Shown: positions 25,570 through 34,949 of the stretch, in pieces
Position numbering within the stretch: position 1 is the first letter of the stretch
How the letters are laid out: every line of letters starts with the position of its first letter
From: SYLG01 sp965226945
GTDB lineage: Bacteria > Planctomycetota > Planctomycetia > Gemmatales > Gemmataceae
DNA length: 64,000 nucleotides
Assembly: GCA_965226945.1 (NCBI GenBank)
Contig: OZ245717.1
Coordinates: 6,262,001-6,326,000, forward strand
Direction: 5' to 3'
Translations under genes and position numbers: made by a program
Notes under the pieces: generated by a model
The model's input: only the letters and a program-made list of their open reading frames with translations
Told to the model about the DNA's origin: nothing
Databases searched by the model: none

Positions 25570-27132
25570 ATGTCAAAACGCTTTTTCTTGACCACCGCGA
25601 TCGATTACCCCAATAGCCGTCCGCATATCGGCACCGCCTTTGAAAAAATTGGCGCCGATGTCCAGGCGCGCTGGCGGCGCATGGAAGGGGACGAAGTCTT
25701 TTTCCTGATGGGCAACGACGAAAACACCGTCAAGGTGGCTCGCCGCGCCCAGGAGGTGGGCAAGGAAACCAAGCAATATTGCGATGACATGGCCAATCAG
25801 TTCAAGGAGGTCTGGACCGCCCTGGGCTTGAGTTTCGACGATTTCATCCAAACGAGCGAAGAGCGTCACCATATCGGTTGCCAGGCATTCATTCAAAAGG
25901 TGAAGGACAACGGCCACCTTTATAAGGGCAGCTACGAAGGCTGGTATTGCAACGGCTGCGAGGCGTTCAAGACGGAAAAGGAGTTAACGGACACGCAGCT
26001 TTGTCCCATCCACAATGCTCCGGCGGTCAAGCGCGAGGAGCCGTGCTGGTTTTTTGCTTTGAGCAAGTTCCAGAAGGAATTGCTTGCGTTTTACGAGCAA
26101 AACCCCGATTTCATTCAGCCGGAAACGCGCCGTAATGAGGTCCTGGCGCTTGTAGGAACGGAACTGCGCGATGTGAACATCACCCGACGAGGTGAAGCCT
26201 GGGGAATCAAAGTCCCCTTCGACCCGGAGTTCACGATTTATGTCTGGTTTGACGCGCTTTTGAACTACATCACCGCGATTGGCTACGGCAGCGATCCTGC
26301 TCGATTCGAAAAATGGTGGCCGGCTGATCTGCATGTGATTGGCAAAGATATCACTCGCTTTCACTGCGCTCTTTGGCCGGCCATGTGCATGGCGGCAGGG
26401 ATTGCGCCTCCGAAACGAGTTTTCGGTCATGGATTCGTCCATCACAAGGGCGAAAAGATGAGCAAGACCATCGGCAACGTGGTCGAGCCGATGGACCTTT
26501 TGCGTGAAGTTGGCCCTGCGGCATTTCGCTATTTCTTTTTGCGTGAATGCCCTTTTCCTGGTGACGGCGATTTCTCCTACCGGAGATTCATCGAGCTCTT
26601 CAACTCGGATCTGGCCAACAATTTAGGTAATCTTTACAGCCGTGTCGTTGGCGTAATGGGAAAGAATTACAACGGTGAATTGCCCCCATCGGATCAACCT
26701 TTGACTTGGGTCGGCGCGTCCGCTCCAGAAAAGATTGTCTCCGATTGGCGTGAGCTCATGGGCCAACTGCGCTACAACCAGGCGCTGCAACTGATTTGGA
26801 TGGAAGTTTTGAGTCCTGCAAACCAGTTCATAGACAAAATGGCACCCTGGACCCTGGTGAAAACCGACAAGGCGGCAGCTGCTATCGTTTTGAGAGACCT
26901 AATCGAGACAATCCGCGTGGCATCGATTTTGCTCAAACCCTTTTTGCCAACCGTGGCCCAGATCTTGTACGAAAGTTTCAACTTTCTGATAAAATGGGAG
27001 GATGTTCACCCCGGCTTGGCAACCCAGTTTTCCCAATCTACCATGGAACTACGGGTGCAAGTCCCGTTGGAAAATGGGAAGGTGAAACCTCTATTTCCGC
27101 GCCTTGTGGCGAAAGCGGAAGATGAGGCGTAA
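25570..27132 (+). CDS. metG: Methionyl-tRNA synthetase
   Basis: 520 residues. Class I synthetase motifs are present: the HIGH box as PHIGTAF (residues 18-24) and the KMSKS box as GEKMSKTIGNVV. The editing/zinc knuckle insert (WYCNGCEAFKTEKEL...LCPIHNAPA) and the anticodon-binding helical domain (NSDLANNLGNLYSRV) follow. It charges tRNA-Met. The length matches the short form without the C-terminal dimerisation domain. It stands alone, 52 nt before the ECF sigma gene. Confidence 0.95.
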   Translation: MSKRFFLTTAIDYPNSRPHIGTAFEKIGADVQARWRRMEGDEVFFLMGNDENTVKVARRAQEVGKETKQYCDDMANQFKEVWTALGLSFDDFIQTSEERHHIGCQAFIQKVKDNGHLYKGSYEGWYCNGCEAFKTEKELTDTQLCPIHNAPAVKREEPCWFFALSKFQKELLAFYEQNPDFIQPETRRNEVLALVGTELRDVNITRRGEAWGIKVPFDPEFTIYVWFDALLNYITAIGYGSDPARFEKWWPADLHVIGKDITRFHCALWPAMCMAAGIAPPKRVFGHGFVHHKGEKMSKTIGNVVEPMDLLREVGPAAFRYFFLRECPFPGDGDFSYRRFIELFNSDLANNLGNLYSRVVGVMGKNYNGELPPSDQPLTWVGASAPEKIVSDWRELMGQLRYNQALQLIWMEVLSPANQFIDKMAPWTLVKTDKAAAAIVLRDLIETIRVASILLKPFLPTVAQILYESFNFLIKWEDVHPGLATQFSQSTMELRVQVPLENGKVKPLFPRLVAKAEDEA

Positions 27133-27184
27133 TTGGATCGAACCATTTGGTTTTTGCCTGCGTACCGTTTGAGTGGAGGGTTTC

Positions 27185-27823
27185 GTGTCTGATTCAGGGA
27201 TACGGACCGCCCGCTCAACCGATGAGGATTTGGCCTTGCGCATGGCACAGGGCGATTCTGGCGCATTCGATACCTTGGTTCATCGCTACGAAGATGAACT
27301 TTATGGGTACCTGAGGCGCTACACAGGGAATAACGCTCTGGCCGAGGATGTGTTTCAAAACACATTCCTGCAAGTCTGGCTGAAAAGCAAACAATTCGAT
27401 CATGGCAGGGTTTTTCGTCCTTGGCTTTACACCATTGCGACGAATCAGGCGATCGATGCGTTAAGGCGGCAAGGCCGACATACCACTCTCAGCCTCGAGG
27501 AATCGCGTGGCGATTCCGAATACGGCGAAACTGGCCGTTTGATGGAAATGCTCACCAGTTCCGAAGCCGATCCCTCCGATGCGATGGATTGGGGCGAAAG
27601 CCAGGAAACGGTGCGGCAGGCGGTTGACGATTTGCCTCCCAATCTTCGGGAGGTACTGATTCTGGCCTACTATCAGGGCCTGAAGTATCGGGAAATCGCC
27701 GATATCCTCGGCGTTCCGGTGGGAACCGTAAAGTCCCGCCTGCACGCTGCACTCCTCAAACTACAGGACCACCTCCCATGGGAAAAATCGTTGAAAAACG
27801 GTTTTGCCGATGAAGAGGTTTGA
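27185..27823 (+). CDS. ECF-type RNA polymerase sigma factor
   Basis: 212 residues from GTG 27185, with GGAGGG 5 nt upstream; an in-frame GTG at 27173 is less well placed. Region 2 reads AFDTLVHRYEDELYGYLRRYTGNNALAEDVFQNTFLQVW...RPWLYTIATNQAIDALRRQ. Region 4 reads DLPPNLREVLILAYYQGLKYREIADILGVPVGTVKSRLHAAL. Both are intact. The next gene starts inside its 3' end and encodes a membrane protein, so the pair looks like a sigma/anti-sigma unit. Confidence 0.93.
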   Translation: MSDSGIRTARSTDEDLALRMAQGDSGAFDTLVHRYEDELYGYLRRYTGNNALAEDVFQNTFLQVWLKSKQFDHGRVFRPWLYTIATNQAIDALRRQGRHTTLSLEESRGDSEYGETGRLMEMLTSSEADPSDAMDWGESQETVRQAVDDLPPNLREVLILAYYQGLKYREIADILGVPVGTVKSRLHAALLKLQDHLPWEKSLKNGFADEEV

Positions 27824-28841
27824 CACCCCGGATTCCATCGACATGAGTACCAAGAGAGATGTCTTCGATTCCCCCGATTTTGTGGGTTTCGCCCTCAAAA
27901 CACTGGAAGAGCCGGAATACCGGCAGATGGAATCGTTTATCGGTTCCGATCCGAAGGCACGACGAATCGTCGAACGGATTCAGCGCCTGAAATCTCCCCT
28001 CGATGCCGACAGAAAACCGATCAAGGCCCCCAGTGGCCTTGCTCGCAAAACGATCCTGCATGTTCGCACGAGCGTGACCCGATCTCTGCCCGCCGCTCCG
28101 CCCCTTTCGAGGGATCCGGAAGCACGGTCGCGGACTTGGGGCCTGCGGACCGATCTATTCGCGGCCGCAGGCCTCCTGATCATGTTTGGCGGGGTGATCT
28201 GGCCCGCCATTCATCGTCAACGTCAGAATCAAGCCGATCTTGCTTGCCGCTACAACATGTCCCAAACCTGGCGCGGTCTGGTCCACTGGGCCATGAATAA
28301 TGGCGATAAGTTCCCGGTGCCCGACGAGAAGGGCGCGCGCTCCACACCTGGTATTTACGCTTCGTGCGTGATCCAGTCGGGCTATGTGCTGCCGCAAAGT
28401 TACTTTCTCGACTGCCCTTCCACCGTCGAGAACCCGACCCAGCATCAAGTTCCCACATTGACCGCGCTCGACGACCTTTATCGCACCGACCGTGATAAAT
28501 GGCATGAAACCACCCGCCAGATGGGGGGATCGTATGCCTACCACATGGGGCATCGGATTTTTGGCCATCATGTCGGCTATAACCTGAAGTCGGGGGGCCA
28601 TCGCCCGATCCTTGCCGACGCGGGCCATTCGCGTGCCGGCCACAATAGCCCCAATCATGGCGATCGAGGCCAGAACGTTCTGACGATTGGCGGTAGCGTC
28701 CGCTTTTGGAACAACCGCAACGCCGGCATCGGCCGGGATGATATTTACCTCAACCGGACATTTGCCCACAATGCGGGCATCGGTCCCGACGATACCGTGC
28801 TGGGAAGCTGGGCCGATCGGCCTTGCTCCGACGCCGACTAA
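27810..28841 (+). CDS. Putative membrane anti-sigma partner with DUF1559-like H-X9-DG end
   Basis: 343 residues from ATG 27810, overlapping the sigma stop by 14 nt; ATG 27843 is an alternative. Residues 1-100 are cytoplasmic and helical (FALKTLEEPEYRQMESFIGSDPKARRIVERI), like anti-sigma N-terminal regions but without the Cys/His zinc motif. One membrane helix follows (LFAAAGLLIMFGGVIWPAI). The outer part has pilin-like features and ends in NHGDRGQNVLTIGGSVRFW, close to the planctomycete H-X9-DG motif of DUF1559 proteins. Control of the upstream sigma factor is inferred from the overlap. Confidence 0.7.
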   Translation: MKRFDTPDSIDMSTKRDVFDSPDFVGFALKTLEEPEYRQMESFIGSDPKARRIVERIQRLKSPLDADRKPIKAPSGLARKTILHVRTSVTRSLPAAPPLSRDPEARSRTWGLRTDLFAAAGLLIMFGGVIWPAIHRQRQNQADLACRYNMSQTWRGLVHWAMNNGDKFPVPDEKGARSTPGIYASCVIQSGYVLPQSYFLDCPSTVENPTQHQVPTLTALDDLYRTDRDKWHETTRQMGGSYAYHMGHRIFGHHVGYNLKSGGHRPILADAGHSRAGHNSPNHGDRGQNVLTIGGSVRFWNNRNAGIGRDDIYLNRTFAHNAGIGPDDTVLGSWADRPCSDAD

Positions 28842-28953
28842 TCGACCCGTTTCGACGATCGAACGCGCGTTCTCCATTCGCGAACTTTGTGGCCGCGAGG
28901 GAAATCAAGAACTATGGATATTTAGCGATCAGGGAAGGTCGCCCATTCCCCGA

Positions 28954-29031
28954 ACGGGCCCGGCAAGTTTTGCCGGGCCCGTCGACTTTGACAGAGCGGG
29001 CCCGGCAAGTTTTGCCGGGCCCGTCGTTTTT
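28954..29031 (+). terminator. Two tandem near-identical terminator hairpins
   Basis: Hairpin 1 (28954-28982) has a perfect 13-bp stem around a GTT loop. Hairpin 2 (28997-29023) repeats the stem and loop exactly over 12 bp and is followed by TCGTTTTT. The duplication, with a 14-nt spacer, would stop readthrough from the sigma operon very efficiently. Such perfect fold-back copies could also be a small repeat element. Confidence 0.75.
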
Positions 29032-29122
29032 AGGCCCAATAGGCTGCTGTGAAGTAAATTGGTAAAATGGTAATTGTCCCACCCGGCCTTCCTTCTCCCC
29101 GCCTCGCCAGGGTTCCCTCGTC

Positions 29123-32100
29123 ATGAAACACCTGCCTCGATTCTTGCAGTGGTTTGTCGTTGCAAGTTGGGGGATGGGGCTCGCGCCGATTGCGGGAATC
29201 GGCTCCCCAAGGCTTCTGGCATCCGATTCCCCAACCGCCAAACCCGCCGCATCCTCTGATCCGGCCTGGGAAGCCCTGGCTCCTCTGTTCTCCGCTCGCT
29301 GCAACTCCTGCCATCAAAGCTCCAAAAAGCGAGGCGGCTTGACCCTGGAGAGCCCGGAAGGGTTCCACGCGGGCGGAGACTCAGGTCCCGCGGCCGCCGA
29401 AATTCTCAAACGCGTTGCCCTGCCGGCGGATGCCGAGGGGGCCATGCCCCCCAAGGGAGACCGCCTCAAGGCGTCCGAGCTTGCGATGTTGCGCGAGCAG
29501 CTTGCGCGGATTCGGCCGCCGGCCGCGCTCGAAACGCACTGGTCGCTCAAGGTGCCGGTCCGTCCCGCCGTGCCGCAATCCGGACCCGCCGCCCTTTTCC
29601 CCATCGACCGCTTTTTGCAGGCCAAACTTGCCGAGGTTGGCCTCAAACCGAATCCCGAAGCGGACAAAAGAACTCTCTTAAGGCGCTTGAAATTTGATCT
29701 TGTAGGCTTGCCTCCCACTTCCGCGGAAATCGAGTCGTTTCTGGCGGACCGCTCAAGCGACGCCTACGAAAAAAAGGTCAATGAATATCTTTCGTCGCCT
29801 CAATTCGGCGAACGCTGGGCCAGGCACTGGCTCGACGCGGTCCGCTTTGCCGAAAGCGATGGCTTCGAAACCAATCAGCCTCGCCCCAATGCCTGGGTCT
29901 ACCGCGACTGGGTGATCCGCGCGTTTCAAAACGACATGCCTTACGACCGCTTCCTGACGGCGCAACTCGCCGGCGACCAGATCGGCGAGAGTGCCGGCAC
30001 CGGCTTTCTCGTAGGCGGGCCCTACGACCGGGTGAAAAGCCCCGACGAAACCCTGATCCGCCAGCAACGCGCCGACGAGTTGCACGATATGGTTTCGACC
30101 GCGTCGAGCGCCTTCCTTGGGTTGACGGGAGGTTGCGCTCGTTGTCACTCCCACAAGTTCGACCCGATCAGCCATGAGGACTATTACCGCCTTAAGGCGA
30201 TCTTTGAAGGGGTCATTCATGGCGAACGGCCGCTTCAGCCCGATCCGGCGCGCGCGCGGGAAGCCGAACTGGCAAAGGTCGAGTTGCAAAAACTCGAGGG
30301 CGAACTGGCAAGCCACGAGAGGCAGGCCCAGAACCGTCTCACTCGCTGGATTTACCCTGCCAAGACCGCCACGGCCGAATTTGTACCGCTCGTCGCTCCA
30401 TTGGGCGTCGAACCCTACGCAGCGGGCCATTCCGCTGGACAGAAGTCTTACGCTGGCACCCTGACGGAATACCCCACCCTGGGGACCGGTTACGCCTACT
30501 GGAATCGAGTCAAGGACCAGCCCCTGGCGCTTTACAAGCCAGGCCTGTCCGGCAGTTTTCGCGTGGGTTATTCCTGGGGGGCAGGCTGGAGCACGCACAC
30601 CACGAAGGCGCGTCTCGTGCTTGACCGCGACGGCAGAACGGAAACCACCGCCGATCAGGTTTTGCTTGCCACGATCGATCAGCAAAAAAGGGTGCGCGAT
30701 TCCTCACCCACACCCAATCAACCGCTCTGGAGCGGTCTGGCCGATTTCGGCGCGGTGAGCCTGACAAACGAATCGGCCCTGATTCTCTATGCCGGGCCCG
30801 ACGACGCTTACGCAACGGCCGATCTGCTTGTGCTCCAGGAGGCGGGAGCGCCAGACGAAATGATCGCGCTGAGAGCGCCGGTGAGCACAGGAGAAAACCG
30901 CGAACGATTCGCGGCGGTCAAGGCCGATCGTGTGCGCATTCGCATTGCCGCGGCCAACCAGAGTGAACCGTGCCTGGATGAGGTGGAGCTTTTTTCCGCG
31001 ACCGAGCCGGGCGTCAACCTGGCTAAGCGCGAGTGCCGGGTGGTCGCGTCAAGTTCTTATCAGGGCAATGCGTTTCACAAGCTTGAACACATCAACGACG
31101 GCATTTACGGAAACCAAAAAAGCTGGATCGCCGGCTCCACGCAACAGGCCTGGATTGAGTTTCGCTTTCCCGCACCCATCACAGTGGATGAGGTGCGCTG
31201 GAGCCGCGACCGCACGGTTCCGGCCCAATATGCCGATCGGGTGATGACCGATTACGCCATCGCTGTTGCTAACGGAAATGACGATTGGACGATCGTCGCC
31301 GGGTCGAACGACCGCGTGCCCATGGGCACCACGGCTGGACCGGCCCTGCGTTTTGGAGCGGCGGGCAAATCCGATGAGCCGCTATTGCAAAAAACGAAGA
31401 AGCTGGCGGAGCTTCGCGATCGGGCCACGGCCCTTTCGAGCCAATCGATGGGCTACCTGGGTCAGTTTCAACAGCCCGGTGCAACGCTGCTCTTTCACCG
31501 GGGCGACCCGATGGAACCGCGCCAGCGCATTGCTCCGGGCGGCTTTTCCAAGATTGGCGGATCCCTTGACCTTCCCGCCGAAACGGCGGAAGCCCAAAGG
31601 CGCCTGGCGCTGGCAAAGTGGATGACCGCCAAGGAAAATCCGTTGCCGGCGCGCGTTATCGTCAACCGGCTATGGCAACATCATTTCGGCGTCGGCATCG
31701 TGTCGACTTCGAGCGATTTTGGCCGCAACGGCGCGCGGCCGACTCACCCCGAACTGCTCGATTGGCTTGCGTGCGAATTGATCGATCCGACGATGGTTGG
31801 ACCTCAGGAGTCACAGGCGGTCGCGTGGAGCCTCAAGCATATCCACCGGTTGATTGTGCTGAGCGCGGCCTACCGCCAATCGTCTGCAGCGAATGCCCTG
31901 GCGCTTGAGCGCGATGCGCAGTCGCGCTTGCTTTGGCGTTACCCTTCCCGCCGGCTCGAGGCCGAATCGATCCGCGATGCGATTCTGTTTGTCTCGGGCA
32001 ATTTGTCGCTGCAGCAGGGGGGGCCGGGGTTTGACCTGTTTGAAACCAATACCAACTATGTGAAGGTTTACACCAACAGAGCGCAGTTCGGCCCGGCCGA

Positions 32101-32464
32101 ATGGCGGCGCATGGTCTATCAAAACAAACCGCGCATGCGCCTGGACAATATCTTTGGCGTGTTCGATTGTCCTGACGCGGGCCAGATCGCGCCGATGCGC
32201 AATCGTTCGACGACTCCGCTTCAAAGTCTGGCGCTCTTGAACAGCCCCTTTATGCTCGATCAGGCAGAGCGATTCGCGGCGCGAATCGAGAGAGAATTCT
32301 CAGGCGATGCCCGACGGAAAGTTCAGGGGGCGTTTGCCCTCGCGTTGCAAAGAAATCCGGAAAAGGATGAAGAATCCGCCGCGGTTGCGCTGGTGGAGAA
32401 GGGGGGACTGGTCTCGCTTTGCCGCGCGCTCTTGTCTTCCAACGAATTCCTTTATCCCGATTAA
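29123..32464 (+). CDS. PSCyt1-DUF1549-DUF1553 planctomycete secreted cytochrome-like protein
   Basis: 1,113 residues. A signal peptide is followed by a PSCyt1 domain with a single haem-binding motif (FSARCNSCHQSS). Next comes DUF1549 (FPIDRFLQAKLAEVGLKPNPEADKRTLLRRLKFDLVGLPPT, ERWARHWLDAVRFAESDGFE). A large insert with a discoidin/F5_F8-type carbohydrate-binding-like region (EHINDGIYGNQKSWIAG...WIEFRFPAPITVDEVRWSRD) follows, and the C-terminal DUF1553 domain has RVIVNRLWQHHFG, FLYPD and 'TTPLQSLALLNSPF'. This architecture is characteristic of planctomycetes. It is paired with a DUF1501 gene, as usual. The function is unproven; polysaccharide degradation or extracellular redox has been proposed. 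Confidence 0.93.
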   Translation: MKHLPRFLQWFVVASWGMGLAPIAGIGSPRLLASDSPTAKPAASSDPAWEALAPLFSARCNSCHQSSKKRGGLTLESPEGFHAGGDSGPAAAEILKRVALPADAEGAMPPKGDRLKASELAMLREQLARIRPPAALETHWSLKVPVRPAVPQSGPAALFPIDRFLQAKLAEVGLKPNPEADKRTLLRRLKFDLVGLPPTSAEIESFLADRSSDAYEKKVNEYLSSPQFGERWARHWLDAVRFAESDGFETNQPRPNAWVYRDWVIRAFQNDMPYDRFLTAQLAGDQIGESAGTGFLVGGPYDRVKSPDETLIRQQRADELHDMVSTASSAFLGLTGGCARCHSHKFDPISHEDYYRLKAIFEGVIHGERPLQPDPARAREAELAKVELQKLEGELASHERQAQNRLTRWIYPAKTATAEFVPLVAPLGVEPYAAGHSAGQKSYAGTLTEYPTLGTGYAYWNRVKDQPLALYKPGLSGSFRVGYSWGAGWSTHTTKARLVLDRDGRTETTADQVLLATIDQQKRVRDSSPTPNQPLWSGLADFGAVSLTNESALILYAGPDDAYATADLLVLQEAGAPDEMIALRAPVSTGENRERFAAVKADRVRIRIAAANQSEPCLDEVELFSATEPGVNLAKRECRVVASSSYQGNAFHKLEHINDGIYGNQKSWIAGSTQQAWIEFRFPAPITVDEVRWSRDRTVPAQYADRVMTDYAIAVANGNDDWTIVAGSNDRVPMGTTAGPALRFGAAGKSDEPLLQKTKKLAELRDRATALSSQSMGYLGQFQQPGATLLFHRGDPMEPRQRIAPGGFSKIGGSLDLPAETAEAQRRLALAKWMTAKENPLPARVIVNRLWQHHFGVGIVSTSSDFGRNGARPTHPELLDWLACELIDPTMVGPQESQAVAWSLKHIHRLIVLSAAYRQSSAANALALERDAQSRLLWRYPSRRLEAESIRDAILFVSGNLSLQQGGPGFDLFETNTNYVKVYTNRAQFGPAEWRRMVYQNKPRMRLDNIFGVFDCPDAGQIAPMRNRSTTPLQSLALLNSPFMLDQAERFAARIEREFSGDARRKVQGAFALALQRNPEKDEESAAVALVEKGGLVSLCRALLSSNEFLYPD

Positions 32465-32508
32465 AGATCTCAAAGTTCCGGTAAATTCAGGTAACGGCAG
32501 GCAACAAC

Positions 32509-33975
32509 ATGATCGGCCATTCCTTGCGCCAGGCGCTTTTATGCCGCAGGCAATTCCTCGACCTGACGCGGTCGGGGCTCGCCTCGACCGCATTCCTGAG
32601 TTTGGCTGGCCGCACAGGCAGGGGGGCGAACGACCCGATCCGCCCCACCATTCTGCCCGAAGCGCCGGCGGCGCCGCGCCCCGCGCCTGAGCGCGCCAAG
32701 GCCGACCAGGTGTTGCTCATTTTCTGTTCAGGCGCGGTGAGTCATGTCGACACCTTCGACTACAAGCCGAAGCTGATCCAGTACGACGGCAAGGCGTTGC
32801 CCGGGGCCGACAAGCTGATCACCTTTCAGGGGGAAAACGGCAATCTGACCCAGCCGCTCTGGAAATTCCGGCCGCGCGGACAATCGGGCAAGATGGTTTC
32901 TGATCTCTTGCCCCATATGGCCGCCATGGCGGACGACATGTGCTTCATTCACTCGATGACCGCCAAGAGCAACACGCACGGTCCTGCCGAAAATCAGATG
33001 AGCACCGGCTTCACGCTCGATGGATTTCCCAGCGCGGGGGCCTGGATCAGTTATGCCCTCGGAAGCGAAAGCGCGTCGCTACCCGCCTTTGTCGCCATAC
33101 CCGATCCGCGCGGCACCCCGCAAATGGGGCCGAACAACTGGTCGAGCGCGTTTCTGCCGGCGGTGTTTCAAGGCACGCCGTTCAATGCCTCCGAGGCGAT
33201 CCCCCATTTGCAGCGGCCAAGCCAGATCTCGGCCCAAAGCGAGGAGGCCACTCGCGGCTTCTTGCGCTTCCTCAATGAAAAGCATCGGGAAAAACACCCT
33301 TTCGACAGCGACATGGCGGCGCGGATCGCCAGCCACGAACTGGCCGCGCGCATGCAGGTCGAAGCGACCGAAGTCGCCGATCTTTCCCGTGAGCCCAAGG
33401 CCTTGCTCGATTCCTATGGCGCCAACGATGCCGACCCGGCGGTGGCGGGGTTCGCGCGTAACTGCGTGCTGGCGCGTCGCCTTCTCGAGAAGGGCGTTCG
33501 CTTTGTCGAGCTGTTCAATGGCTCGTATGCGATGGGCGAAGGGGTGGGTAACTGGGACGGCCACAAAACTTTGAAAACCCAGTACCCGGTGCACGCGCGC
33601 ATTCTGGATCAGGCGTGCGCGCGGTTGCTTGCCGATTTGAAATCGCGGGGGATGCTCGAGCGGACGCTGGTGGTCTGGGTGACCGAATTTGGGCGCATGC
33701 CAACGTTCCAAAAGGGGGCCAATGGGCGCGACCACAATCCGAAGGGGTTCACCGTCTGGCTGAGCGGCGCGGGAGTCAAGCGCGGTTACTCCCATGGCGC
33801 GACCGATGAGTTCGGCCACAAGGCGGTCGACAAGGTCACAACGATTCCCGATTTGCATGCGACGATTTTGTATTTGCTCGGACTCGATCACGAGCGGTTG
33901 AGCTGGTACCACAACGGCATCGAGCGGCGGTTGACCGATGTCCACGGCGAATTGATTCGCGAGATTTTGGCCTAG
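32509..33975 (+). CDS. DUF1501 protein with Tat signal
   Basis: 488 residues. The N-terminus has a twin-arginine motif (CRRQFLDLTRSG), which suggests folded export. The body is DUF1501, a sulfatase/phosphatase-like fold: VLLIFCSGAVSHVDTFDYKP, the metal-site-like HSMTAKSNTHGPAENQMSTGF, VWVTEFGRMP and GRDHNPKGF. It is the standard partner of PSCyt1/DUF1549/DUF1553 proteins and lies 44 nt downstream of one. The two probably act together outside the cytoplasm on an unknown substrate. Confidence 0.93.
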   Translation: MIGHSLRQALLCRRQFLDLTRSGLASTAFLSLAGRTGRGANDPIRPTILPEAPAAPRPAPERAKADQVLLIFCSGAVSHVDTFDYKPKLIQYDGKALPGADKLITFQGENGNLTQPLWKFRPRGQSGKMVSDLLPHMAAMADDMCFIHSMTAKSNTHGPAENQMSTGFTLDGFPSAGAWISYALGSESASLPAFVAIPDPRGTPQMGPNNWSSAFLPAVFQGTPFNASEAIPHLQRPSQISAQSEEATRGFLRFLNEKHREKHPFDSDMAARIASHELAARMQVEATEVADLSREPKALLDSYGANDADPAVAGFARNCVLARRLLEKGVRFVELFNGSYAMGEGVGNWDGHKTLKTQYPVHARILDQACARLLADLKSRGMLERTLVVWVTEFGRMPTFQKGANGRDHNPKGFTVWLSGAGVKRGYSHGATDEFGHKAVDKVTTIPDLHATILYLLGLDHERLSWYHNGIERRLTDVHGELIREILA

Positions 33976-34011
33976 TGAATTGCCCCTATATTTATCGGAA
34001 AAGGATCGGTA

Positions 34012-34884
34012 ATGAGGTTGATTGCGGGTTGCGGCTATCTGGGTGCGCGGGTCGCCGCCCTTTGGATTGCCGCGGGCCATCGGGTCGCGGCGATCACGCG
34101 TAGCGCCGGGCGTGCCAGGCAATTGCAAGAATTGGGAATTACACCTCTGATTGCCGACGTCACCGATCCGCAAAGTCTTGTAAAAATCGTTGAGCTTGGC
34201 CCCCTGGAGGGCGTGTTCTATGCGGTCGGCCTCGACCGCCAATCGGGCCAGACGATGGAGCAGGTCTACATCGGGGGGTTGCAGAACTTCCTTGGCGCGC
34301 AAAAGAAATCCTCCCACTTTCCCAAATTCTTGTTCGTGTCGAGTTCGAGCGTTTATGCGCAAGTCGATGGCGAGTGGGTCGATGAGTCATCGATTCCGAG
34401 CGCCGCCAGCGGCGCGGGCAAAACGATGCGCGATGCCGAAGCGACTCTAAAGAAAATCATGCCAGCCGCCGTGATCTTGCGCTTTGCCGGGATTTATGGA
34501 CCGGGTCGGCTGTTGCGTCAAAAGGCCATCGAACAAGCAGAGCCGATTCCCGTCGATCCGGACAAGTGGCTGAACCTGGTTCATGTCGATGACGGCGCGA
34601 AACTCGTCGACCTGGCCTGGGATCGCGCGCAACCGGGCGGCGAATATAACATCGCCGACAGTTCGCCGGTGCTTCGCGGCGATTATTACCGCACGCTGGC
34701 CCGGTTGCTGCACGCACCGGAACCTCATTTCATTGCTGGAGAAATGGGCAAGCGAGGCGGCCCAGATAGCGCCCACCGCCGCATTTGCGCCAAAAAAGCA
34801 CGAACGGAATTCGGCTGGTTTTGCGAATATCCCAATCATGAATTAGGGCTCAAGGCCATCCTGGAGGCCGAGCGCCGGCAATAG
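34012..34884 (+). CDS. NAD(P)-dependent SDR/epimerase family protein (YeeZ-like)
   Basis: 290 residues with an N-terminal Rossmann motif (RLIAGCGYLGARVAALW), VSSSSVYAQVDGEWVDE and LRFAGIYGPGRLLRQKA. This is an extended-SDR-like protein. The catalytic YxxxK is not clear, as in the YeeZ subgroup. The substrate is unknown. It is followed after 65 nt by pyruvate kinase. Confidence 0.85.
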   Translation: MRLIAGCGYLGARVAALWIAAGHRVAAITRSAGRARQLQELGITPLIADVTDPQSLVKIVELGPLEGVFYAVGLDRQSGQTMEQVYIGGLQNFLGAQKKSSHFPKFLFVSSSSVYAQVDGEWVDESSIPSAASGAGKTMRDAEATLKKIMPAAVILRFAGIYGPGRLLRQKAIEQAEPIPVDPDKWLNLVHVDDGAKLVDLAWDRAQPGGEYNIADSSPVLRGDYYRTLARLLHAPEPHFIAGEMGKRGGPDSAHRRICAKKARTEFGWFCEYPNHELGLKAILEAERRQ

Positions 34885-34949
34885 GCTTCCCCCTTGATTC
34901 TCCGCGCCCAGGCGGGACAATAGCATCTCCTCCCCGTCTGGAACCATGG

